A stretch of DNA of 44,022 nt. Source: Echinococcus granulosus (lineage: Eukaryota > Platyhelminthes > Cestoda > Cyclophyllidea > Taeniidae). A program made the position numbers and the translations under genes. Positions 23,601-34,900 of the stretch are shown here, one piece after another. Location of the stretch: the NCBI RefSeq assembly GCF_000524195.1, contig NW_020170489.1, positions 9,675 to 53,696 of the forward strand. The letters are read 5' to 3'. The notes below the pieces were generated by a model, which saw only the letters and a list, made by a program, of their open reading frames with translations, did not search any database and had not been told where the DNA came from. How positions within the stretch are numbered: the first letter of the stretch is position 1; the number at the start of each line of letters is the position of its first letter.

Positions 23601-26600
23601 ATTTAGGTAAAAAAGTATGCTCTTATTTGTCACAATGGGAATATTGTGATGGCTCGGTGTTCCCCTCCTCCACCTTAGCCCCTATACCTCTGGAATAGGG
23701 AGGCGACTAGAAGGAGGGCATATTTAATGGGGCAGGGATAAATAAGGGAGTATAGGTGTCACAGCTAAGCGTGTTCAGGGTGGCTTTCTCGCAGGCCGAT
23801 GGTTTCCAATCTGTCACGAGGTTCATGTGTAATGAGCACCTCTTGCCTAAAAGGTAAATTCAAGCAAACATGTATTACAATATATGGATGGATGAATGGA
23901 TGGTTGGGTAGATAGATAGGTCGATCAGTCGATTGCTTAAAATCATTCCCCTAGATCACCAGAACACTGGGGAATTTAAATATTCGGAGCAGTATGGCAT
24001 ATATACGTCCACGTTCATTAGGGTACGGTAGATGGCTAAACTAATTGACACCTAGGCTCAGGTTTACCTCTCACGTGACTCGTGAATGGTATATAACGGA
24101 GAGCAGTGAAATCGAACGTAGGAAACAAACCTTAAACTCAAACCAGCGTGATCAGGCAAAGTAAGGTACACATATTTACGTGTCCTTGCGCTTATCAGTT
24201 GGCCACACCCTCCCTAGTTGACCACCTACTTGGATGACTGATGTCTTACAGAGCTGTCCCTATCCCTTCATAAATAATTCACATTGATAACGTCGTTAAT
24301 CCAACAGTTCTTTTCACTTAAAGACGAACTGGGAGGTTATTGAACTACCAGCAGTCAATCTTTTGGAGGTGATAAATGAAAGACGTAAATTGCGTCATTT
24401 TCCTCATTTTCCACTTAACTACTTCTATTACAGCCTAGTGTCGACACTTGAGCTGTTTAGTGGTAACACTAAGATCGAATACTCCAGAACTCTATACATG
24501 TCTTAAAAGTAGGGAGGAGGGTAGGATAGAATCACGACTTTTTCCTTTAAGGCAAAAGTAATCATTAAAAAATAATTAAATTAAAGTATTTTATGGATGT
24601 AGAATCCTCCCCTCGGGCTCTAGAGCCATATTTGGAGACGAAAGTCCCTCGAAGGAGTTGGAAAATTAGATGCTAAATTCAATAACACCCGAAAGTTGTA
24701 AGCGTGTAGAAAATAGGTGTTAAACCAACTGTGTTGGTTGCTATATGCAATTTGGGTGAGCATAACTCAGAACAGCTTATCGATTTACCCGATTCCCAGT
24801 CCGTTTTTCAGTCGACAAGACTCCCATCAGTGGGCCAATAATCGATTTGGTGGTACTACGAGCACTGCTCAGTACAGCAATCGACACAGCTGATGAGGAA
24901 ATTCAGTTAATAAACTATAACATCATGATTTATTCCAAATTCAAATTGTCTTGATTGTTTGCATTACGAATCCTTCAAAATGTAAAAGTGCAATATAGCG
25001 GAAAAAAATATTCCATTGCATCGAAATCTTTCTAAAGCATTTACCGCTCAAATGACGTAAATGTAAGCAATGGAAGCACGTAATTATCTCAAGAAAATTA
25101 TTTGTAATTTTTTTGGGATTTAATGATGCTTGCAATGCCAGACATACAAGACTGAGGGAAGGAAAAAACGAGGCGCTGTCTGCAAATCCCATTTGATAGC
25201 TCCAAAATCATTTTACCTTCTGTTAAAACAGAGTTAACTTCTTCTCCGCCAGAAAGTGGTTTTCTTACTTCTGCTCTTTTAAATTTCAACAAAATTTATA
25301 GCGAGACTGACATTAGAAAGTGGTGGGCGTTCTGAGAACCAAGAAATTAATATTCAATCATTCTGATCAATGAATTTTACGCCATAGGTAGATTTCCGGC
25401 AATTTCCATTTATATGGTTCATTGCTGAAGCCTGTTTATGAAACAAAGGCTGCAGACACTGTCCAAAAATTCAAACTACATTCAATAATAGACCGCGTGT
25501 ACTTTCGCGTTTTCGGCTGAAACTGCGCAGTTGACTTATTACCTGTCAGCAGTGGAGTGCATGCATTTCCGGTGTAGAAAACAAAAAACAACACCACAAT
25601 TCACGTTAACGCAATGATTCATGGTAGCAAGAAAGGGTGGAAACAAATTGGATCAACCCCAAGTATCTATTCAGCGGGTGTTTCATCGGCCTCAAACAAG
25701 GTGAGGGCGAAAATGGATTGGCACTGCAGGGGATCATATTACTGGGCTGTGATCGCTACAATGGGCACGTAATTGCGAATTGACAAGAATAAAACAGGTG
25801 CACCCAGGGTTGAACACAACTGTTCGATGTGGAGTGCGCTTTGGCAGGCGAGGCGTATCGAATTGCACTCGTGACCGCCAGAAGGGTTCCACTCAAGCCT
25901 CACGGATAATCGATACCACGCCGGAGTTTCAATCGATTTTTGCTCACCCCAGCGGATTAGGATTCATCAAATATGCTTAAAATTTCCTGTTAAGGTTAAA
26001 AAGTGCCATAAGGGAGGAAATCTTTAAGCAATTACTAGTTTTTTAAGGTGGATTTCATTCAATCAATCATTTAATCATTCATTCCATTCACTCGACCCTT
26101 TATTAATTTATTCCACCAATTCGGGAAGCTGTTCAAGAAATTTGGAAATATGGTAGCTCCTGGAAAGCGGAGTTGTGTTTTTGGCTAAAATAAGTGAATA
26201 CACATAGTGCCATCGATCTGGTAAGGAACAGGGCCTGACAATAGTCCACAATCTAATCTTTTACGCTGCCAGTCACAGCGGTAGGGAACGGGTAGGAGGG
26301 TTGGTGGAAAATCGCATCACTACGATAGTATGAGGGAGGCGGAGGGAAAAAGGCAGCACTAGTCTTTTAGCTGGATTTCACCTAGCAGGAAGGGGAATCG
26401 AATCCCGAAAACTTCCCTCATACGTAGTCTTTAAACGATCTTCAGTCAACAGCTGGTGGACTTCCGTAGATTTCACGAAAAAAGTCATTTCGCTGAACCC
26501 GCTTTGTTTGCAACTCGGTAAAGGTTAAATGCAGTCAAAGGTGGGCCGTTTAACACGCCACGCCTTGTCAAAGCAAATGTACTCATGCAGGCGACTAGTT

Positions 26601-26694
26601 GACTCTCCTTCCCAAACGTCGCATCAACGGCTTTCGCTGATGTATGCCAGATGCTGAGCTTTGTGGCGGCGTGTCGGCAGATTAAATTACAGAT

Positions 26695-26715
26695 TGACTG
26701 ACTGACTGACTGACT
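26695..26715. repeat. (TGAC)n tetranucleotide repeat
   Basis: Five uninterrupted TGAC units plus one base. It produces the Ser-Gln-Ser-Val-Ser repeat in the minus-strand frame at 26485-26787, which is not regarded as a gene. Confidence 0.85.
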
Positions 26716-28615
26716 CTGATATCGGCCAGGAGTAGGACCCAAACAAGAGACTGGTAGTTGATGTGAAAGGAAGACAGCGGAAAACATGATTTAAACCCAC
26801 TGAACATGCTCCTCAAAGATTTGAATAAGTATTTGTTTATTTATGGAAGGCAAATTGGTGGCGAGAGATTGTCGTACACCATTCAACCACTGGTAAGGGA
26901 ATGGATGAGGTTGCGGTTCATCCACTAATTATCTAAAGAGACAAAACAAATGAATTAGCTTGGTAGGTTTTAATGGGTGGATCTTGACCAGGCGGTGCCA
27001 CCTCACTCTACACCGTGGTGCCCCTTCACAACTCAGACATCCTCAGATTCACATTTTCCACAAGGCACAATGCTTGAAACGCATGTCACACGTTGGTTGA
27101 CATCTGGATCGATACACAGGTCACGCGGAATGCACCGCTTGGCAGTGTGGAAAGTGGACAAGTGCGTCAAGATGCCGAGCAATTACAGATGACTGACTGG
27201 AATACCGCTTGATGCTGAGGCCATCAGAAGCATCTGGACGTGTAGTTGATTGGTAGCAGTACACAGATGCAGGAATAGACAGGTGAATGTGCAGGTTGTG
27301 ATGGTTCCTATGTGACGTTGTGCGTGACACGATTTTGCCAAACAAACATCCGTGTCAACTTTAATCCGCAAACGACCTCGTGTTGAACTCGGCAACGCGC
27401 TCTTTTGGTCGGAAGGGGACTCAACTTCGTCTCATCGTGTGTTTGGGGAAGGCACAAGTGCTGTCGCAAATGTGACCACCTTCAGTCTCACAAGGGGTAG
27501 TTAAGGCGAATGAATTGTCTGCTTTTGGAAGGCACACACTGTGAGCGTCGGCCGTGAGCCATTCAGTCAGTCGGTGCGTCGGAAGCGATCAATGTCTTCA
27601 ATCCTGTGTCGCAGAGTTGACACCTACCACTCGAATAAGTAGTGGGATAGCACAATTTCATTAGGAAAACGATTGGGGTAATTTGAAGTATCACTTAAAT
27701 GGATAATGTATATTGCCTATGCAATGAGAGCCACACGACAGGACAGGCGGAACCGCTTTTGCAGTGTGGTTGTTGAAGTGAAAAAGAAGTATCAGGTGAC
27801 TTCGAATTCGTTGGGTCTTGCTTCCGCCAACTGCTCCCAAAGTCGTTTGGGTAGAGAGTGAAGGTGGAAAGAGGCAGCGGAAGGAGCTGGATTTTGCTGT
27901 GAGAGGGTATTTGGTAGGGTGGTGATCCACTTTCTGCAGCATTTAATGCAGCTGAAGTGGCTTAGATTTAAAAATACTCCTCCACCTCCACCTTAGGTTT
28001 AGCACTGGTGAAAATGTGCTAGGCTTTGACGGAAAATGCTTCACTCAACACTGTGAGACCAGCATGGCATGGATGAAATCAGAAGTGAGGATGTCATGTC
28101 TAGTGCGTGTGTGAAGGGTGAGTGAGTGAGGTAGGGTCCCTGTAGCTACTCCAGGGACTAATGATACAGGCGATTGAGACTTCGATTTGAAGCACATTGA
28201 AACAGTGTCATGGGTCATTTGTAGGATAGATTTCCTCACATCCGGTTGATAAACATCTGAATGCCGCGACAACAACTTGGAAGCGCCTACTGACTGCCGC
28301 CTTCATGGACGCAGGTGTGGTGGCAGTGTGGTGTGGCCTGTCTTGTGCTGTCAAGACGACTTTCACAACGCAGAAGCCGGCTTGGACGGAAAGGTGGTGA
28401 GGTGGAAAGCGGTGTCCGCATTTACGGAAGGGGAGCTAAGACACCATTGTGAAGTGTGCTGACAAAGGCTGTTTACTTCCTCGTGAATGGCTTTTGTGTT
28501 CCCCCACTTACAGCAATGAACAGACGATGGACACGGCTATGTTACTGAGACCATGGAGCATCAACAGGAAACGAGTCAACGTCAACGAAGGAGTAGATCA
28601 GGTGGCAGCAAGATT

Positions 28616-28740
28616 GTCACTGTGACCAACAGTCACTTGAAGTCACTTTGAATGTCACGTCAAGTGATTCGACCTTGATCTAACTTTTGGCAAATCCTTT
28701 CGTGAAGTGACAGGCACTGAAGTGATCTGTCACGGTGACA
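28616..28740. repeat. Cluster of GTCAC/GTGAC words
   Basis: Eight copies of GTCAC or its complement lie within 125 bp, at 28616, 28622, 28632, 28642, 28654, 28707, 28729 and 28735. Two pairs form palindromes with a 1-nt centre (28616-28626 and 28728-28740). Far fewer than one would be expected by chance. The function is unknown. Confidence 0.6.
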
Positions 28741-28837
28741 ATAGTGGTGGTGATGGTGATGGTGGTGTGTGGAGAGGTGTTTATGCGCATCCGTGGCTTG
28801 GAAACAGAAGCATCCCCAATGCGGGAGTAAACAACGT

Positions 28838-28937
28838 NNNNNNNNNNNNNNNNNNNNNNNNNNNNNNNNNNNNNNNNNNNNNNNNNNNNNNNNNNNNNNN
28901 NNNNNNNNNNNNNNNNNNNNNNNNNNNNNNNNNNNNN
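28838..28937. other. Assembly gap (100 N)
   Basis: Exactly 100 Ns, the usual placeholder for a scaffold gap of unknown size. Reading frames that cross it are artefacts, and sequence may be missing here. Confidence 0.98.
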
Positions 28938-31790
28938 CATGCAACAGGCGTCTTAAACTTTCATGAATATTCAGTTGTCATTTGTCATATAGCACAACCT
29001 GTAAATACGTTAATTCTATCCTTTCAAATGCAGATAGCATTAACAACCCAACTAAGCTTTGCAATCGGGAGATGACACCTTCGGTGTTCACTGAACATAA
29101 ACTGCCCAATTTCAGTCAAGCAGGGCGATATTTACTACGGGTGAAATTTGACCTGTCACTTCATGATGAGTCAGGCAGTGTCAAAAATGGCATTTCGGAT
29201 TTGGAAAGGTTTTTTTACCCGCATCCACGTTGCGGGCTGTGTAAAACCGGTGGATGTACCTATCCTCCAGCAGGGAATATCACTCACAACCACACAAATC
29301 GTCCATGAGTATAATCACGTTGAAATGAGGTTCCCAACGTAACGACATTTGCACTGGTTGCGGACGCCTTGACTAGACTTTGCGCCAAGTGGCGGGACTT
29401 CTAGGAGTACATGAAATTACCCCCACTTTCCACGAAAATTTTGTCTCTCCTAGGGTAATGTACCTAACAAAACTGACTGGTGGGACTGGTGTGTAATTCT
29501 GCTCTGCGTCTTCCCCAATAGATCCTCATTCCAATGCAATCCATTCTGAAAAAGGAAGAGGATTAACAAAGGGGACCAGTTATTCTAATTTCATTTAAGG
29601 AATTACTTGTTATTTAGTAGATAGCACAAGTGGTTGTTGGAATAATTCACTTCTTTTTAATGGAGATATAATTTTTAAGACTCGAATTATTGAATCAGTC
29701 TGACAGAGAACTATTCCTTCTTTCAGCCTTTCGGCCTATCGGTATTTATTACTTGATTTTATTTCCAAAAAATTGATTCAACTTGTGCATTGCTTCCTAC
29801 ATGAATTCTTCTTTAATGCATTTTGGCCCAAAGGGGAACTGTAGAATCCCAATCAAATCTGTGTCATTGACAACAGCTGATCATATGAGTTGCACTTCTT
29901 CTCCTACGCGAATTTATCACTCGAGATGTTCCCGGAGCGGATGAGGTACCGTGGAGAGTGCAAGAAATTTTATTCAGACAAAGAAGAGGGAGGCCGTTTA
30001 GTAAGACTACCGATACAGGAACATTCGCCTTCTTCAGATTTCACGGTTCAGTCATAGCGCCTCGTGCATGTGCATGGCCCTTTACTTAACCTCTCTGTAG
30101 GCCTATAACCACCCTTCGTTCATATCAATCCTCTGGAAGGTCCCACTGTGCATTCAGGGAGAACTGGAGGGAGTGGAGCAAGTCGTTAAATTACTAGCTA
30201 TTGTGAAGGTAATGGTATAAAAGTGGAAATGTATGCTGGATTGATAATGAAAACGCACTAATTCTCACATAAGAAGTGTGTAGTCGCTTCCGTAATTGCC
30301 ATTCCGCTACGAACTCGAAATTCACTAGGTCGAGCTAATTACACCACATCTGTTGACAGCGGATCCTCATGCATGAAATCCTCCCAAGTGGCATTGGGAA
30401 CTATGGAGTGGTCATGTAAGGGAGGATCATTTGCCTAAAATTTCTTTTTGTATGGGCTATTAGCTTTGGAAAAGACGACATTTCTTGACAAAGCAAAAAT
30501 CTAAATTGTGAACATTAATTTAATTCGTGTATTTAATAGTAATGTTGATTCGACGTGGCATTGTTAACAGTGGACCATGTTCCTTCTACTGATGGACTGA
30601 TGAAATGAGGTTACCAGGTCAGGTCATTCCTGTTTGCAGATTCAGCAAATGCTGACATCAGGAACATGTCGAATGATTTGACCCATCTAATCGGATGAAA
30701 TGCAAGTGAAACGGATTTCTGGATCAAGGTTTATAGTTATCGTTTACTACTTGTATGTAATGCTTTGGCTGTTCACTTAACTCTCGATTTAGGTAAAGAG
30801 CCACCTTGTGACTTAACCATTATTTCTTCGCCAGGTGGGCCGGCCTTTGGGTCATGCAAGTAGCCCCAACCCCTGTTGTATGCTGGATATAAACATACTC
30901 TCCCCTGGCTGCATATTATGCTAATATATTTTTATTCATTCTTGGACTTATTTTTACCTCATTATTTAGGCTGATTTTTAAGTTATCTGAAAAGAAAATA
31001 ATCATTTTAATCGCAAAAATGTCACAGAGTAGTCGTACCCCTAGTACTTACTGAAGTAGGTAAAAGCCCAAGTAGTATGGTAAACTATACATCAATAAAT
31101 TAGGGGAGGGTTAAAGAGCTGCCGTAATGCATTCTCCTTGGTGGCATGGCCTTCGGGGCAAGTCATTTGCTCCCCAGGCCTTCTGTCTTTCGATTGTGCC
31201 TTCTAACGATTTAAGCTAAGACTCGGAAAGCTTGGAGTACTAGCATCATTCGAAGACCATATCACAGAAGAAGGGTGCAACCGGCAGTAGCTAGAGTGCC
31301 CGCGTAACTAAATACAACATCATTTCACAACAAAAGCATCGAATATAAGCGAAATAGGGGGAGCTGAGTTACAGATGAAACACAACCACAAGCTCAAATT
31401 CTAGTTCAGTGAATATACTTTTCAAATCACGATGATCATTTCAAAGTAAATTTTATCAAAATACACCAGAGCTAGTAAAGTATGCTCTAATTTTCATTAG
31501 GATATCTACTATTTATGCACTTCACACTTGAACCCAACAAATACAGCCTTACAAAAGGTTATTACCTTAAATTTACTGACAATTTAAAAGTTTCAAACAC
31601 ATTAGAAGTATCAAATGAACAAGCTTTTTACAGAAAGTTGTTATATTTGATTTGACATTTTGTTTATATTTAGAAAAGGAAGAGCGGTTCTAGCAAGGAT
31701 ACGATCTCAACGAATCAGATGAGGGTGGTGCACATTCATGCGATTGTGCTTTGATTTTATCTGCTCTTGGTATTACTAAACCGGCTTCCG
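28938..31790. other. Upstream region of FCP1, no gene recognised
   Basis: AT-rich sequence without a supported gene. Close to the FCP1 start, a TTTATATTTAG at 31663-31673 could be a 3' splice acceptor for a 5' UTR exon or for spliced-leader trans-splicing, which occurs in tapeworms. No TATA box or CpG-rich promoter comparable to that of the KH gene was seen. Confidence 0.4.
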
Positions 31791-31999
31791 ATGAATATTC
31801 CCGATCAGATTGTCAAAGTTCCTGAGGACTATGAGTCTGTAAAGGTTGTGAAAGTTAAGGTCAAGAAGCGTCAAGCCGTAACTCCCTCCACCATAGTATG
31901 CACATTGGAAGCGCCTGGACATCCCGAAATGAGTATAAATGGCCCAGGCTATGGCAAGGTGACAATGCTTTGTCAGGAGGGCTGTACACTTGGGCCTAA
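31791..31999 (+). CDS. CTDP1: FCP1 exon 1 (start, lipoyl-like domain)
   Basis: Residues 1-69. ATG at 31791 is the first Met after an in-frame TGA at 31752. The segment VKVVKVKVKKRQAV and the following Gly-rich part match the biotinyl/lipoyl-like N-terminus of FCP1. The donor GTTTGT joins phase 2 to exon 2, restoring LGPNQPLFKYEGC, which aligns well with the family. Confidence 0.85.
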
Positions 32000-34900
32000 G
32001 TTTGTCCATTTACCACTTCACTAACATCAATTTCAGCCAGCCCTTGTTTAAGTACGAAGGATGTGGGCATCACGTAGTAATGCGAGACTTGTGCGCAGAA
32101 TGTGGTGCGAATTTGAGAAAGTTAGTAACATTGTAATTTTTGAGTTTAAACAAATTAGAGAAGGAGGTGTTTGCGGTGAGAGAATCTCTGCAGCATCTGC
32201 AAGCATCCCCATGGTGCACATGATTCCCGATCTGCACGTCAGTGAGTCAGTATGTTGCCATTTCCCTACTTCTACTCAAACAAATACTAGGTTGCTGCCG
32301 AAATTGCTCTTAAAGACGAGGAATCCCTTCTGACTGCGCGGAAACTTGCCCTACTTATTGACTTGGACCAAACAGTTCTTCATACAACTACCACCCCTCA
32401 TGCCTTCCGCTATAAGGTAAATTTTCCACCAATTAGCGACGGAAATTGTTGCTCATTTTAAAAACCAATAGCAGTTTTCGTTTGGTCTATTAATTAACGT
32501 GCCAATAGAGTTAGCTAGAAACGTTATCTGCGGGCCTACTAAGATGCTACCTTAATTGCATTTTTTCCCCGCAAGTAAAACTAAATTTCCTAATTATGAC
32601 CCTTATTTTTAGCCACAACTAAAATAGGCAAATACATCGCATTAACGAGGTGAAATACGCTCTAACGCATTATTTCCTTCAAATTCAAGATTGGGTTTTT
32701 AAGTGCTAGGCCCAATCACCATCTCCAAAGTGATTTCAGTGTCATTGACACTTCATGCTAATTTTAGCTTAAGGTTACTTGTGCGAAGTTTTTGAATTGC
32801 TGTGTGATTGCACCCACTTTTATTTTCGGCCTAATTTAAAGCGATGAAACTCGGCTCTGGCTGGAGTCGCATTTCAAAAGTTCATTTTTCATGTTCGTCC
32901 GGATCATAGGAATGCACACTTGCTTAATTCTCATGGAGTTCATCGCGAAAGATTTCATAGGCCGTTCTTTTGAACCCTTTCGATTTCAGAAGCACCGTTT
33001 CGTGTGGACTAGACGATCTTTAATAACTTTACTGAGTGCACCACTTTTGAACGTCCTGCCACCGTTTCACATCCTTTCCAGGGTGGTCCGATTTGAAATT
33101 AGGTAAAAAGCGGACATTCAAACTGAGCAACAATATGGAATTGCGATTTGTTCGGTTGAAACCGACTGAATTATGCAAGGAAACGTTATTAAGACGCAGA
33201 GTATGCGAGTTAGGTAGGGTTACCGTGCCTTTTGCCTCTTCTCGGAACTTTGTAGAAGGAGAGTGGTACGATGTAGGAAAGAGACGTACACCCGATTTGC
33301 CATGAAAATGGCTCTCCAAACGCATCTAAATCATTCTCACAATCTAGGCTTCTATTCAAATGAGAGATAGGGTCTCGAATTCCGCCTTTACAACACATTG
33401 CCTCTCGAAGTGAAGAAACGGCTCTACTCATCTCTGTTTTTAGCTTCCCTTTGTGTTTCGACCACTATTCCCTTTCGGATTTGCTTACCCAATGTCACGG
33501 AAGGATAATAATCATTACTTGCAGCAATGAGGATGGGGCATCATCTCCCATCCTGGGTGCTAAGTTTGGAATAGCGCCATAATTCTTTATTAGTATCAAG
33601 GTTAGAGTTTTTTGGGATGCAATGCACCTAATTCTGAGTGGCGCTTTACTAGAATCAAATAGCAGATTTGCATCATTTCTGATCGGGGCATTCTATTACC
33701 ACGCTTTCTGCACATGATCCATAACAAGCTTCTTTAACCTCAGAACCGAGGTTAACTCGGTTTACAAAGCGGGCAAGCTTGGATCACATTGATTAAGTCC
33801 AATTTGCATTTAAGTCAGGTGGCAGACGGTAGAGCAAGGGTAGGCACCTTTTTAGAGTAGATATAAGGGATACATTAAACTGTTTTGAAATCATATAGTT
33901 CGGATGAATTTCGCGTATTTTGGACGATATTGTATATTTACTCGTTTATGCAACATTTACTGCTTAAATTAATGAAGTAGACCTTGTCTATTAACCCTTG
34001 AAAGACCTGGCGATTTTGAATGGTAGAATGTGCACCGATTCAACCTGGCTGGCTGCGAAATGATGTACCACACTCGATTCCGACCTCACTTGGGAAAGTT
34101 TTTGCGTCGCATGGTAAAGCGATTTCAGATGCACATTTGCACCTTCGGCAATCGCGCCTACGCTCACCAGCTGGCCAGTATTCTCGACCCCAAACGCAAG
34201 TACTTCTGTCAGCGTATCCTCTCCCGTGACGAGTGCTTCAATCCTGTCACTAAATCTGCTAATCTCAGGCATGCGTTTTCTATTAAGTCGCCATTGCTCG
34301 TTTCAATCTCCCTTAAAATTGAGTCTTTTTTTTCGTTCCAGGGCATTATTTCCCAGAGGTGTTCACCTAGTCTGCATAATCGATGATCGAGGTGATGTTT
34401 GGGATTGGTCACCTAACCTAATCCAAGTTCAGCCTTACAGGTGCGTCAGTTTTACTTTCTGAACCCTGCGTAGTAGCATATTCTCCTATGTAAACTAACT
34501 GGTCCCCAACGCTACAGCCAATAGCACTTGTGGGCACGCTTGGTTGGTTGGAGAACCCGGCCAATAGAATGATTCCTGAAATTTGAATTTCCTCAATCGG
34601 TCTGGAGGTTAAACGATTTTGTTCCTGCTTTTGCTAGATTCTTCCCTGAGGTGGGAGATATCAATGGGCCACCAGGACGGCCACTTTCTATGATGCCAAT
34701 GCCTGATTTCCGCGCCTTTAATCCTCCTTCGCCTACGGGGACTTCAACTTCGACGGACACTTCAAACTCCTCAGATGAGGAAGGGCCATCTTCATCAAAT
34801 ATGTGAGCTGCCCTTTCATGCTTTGAAGTTACCATACAGTTATGCCATTTTCTACTGTACTTATTGCTACTCGGAAGCCCAATAAGTAATTAAACATCTA

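Larger units (their letters stand above)
11672..28837. other. Long intergenic stretch, no gene recognised
   Basis: About 17 kb without a supported gene. The longest open frame (16546-17007, plus) translates CA/TG-rich simple sequence and resembles nothing known to me. I saw no tRNA, rRNA, snRNA or known cestode microRNA sequence by eye. Short repeats occur, including ATCC units near 18296-18311, ATGG/ATGA units near 23884-23905 and a TGAC run at 26695-26715. Distant enhancers, noncoding RNAs or small exons of an unrecognised gene could be missed. Confidence 0.45.

Noticed and set aside
28660..29075. Reading frames spanning the N run
   Set aside because: They are open only because Ns contain no stops; the assembly gap length is arbitrary.
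31148..31180. Imperfect hairpin GGCC...GGCC with a GGGG/CCCC stem
   Set aside because: The stem is broken by an internal loop and a bulge, and such imperfect hairpins are expected by chance in 44 kb.
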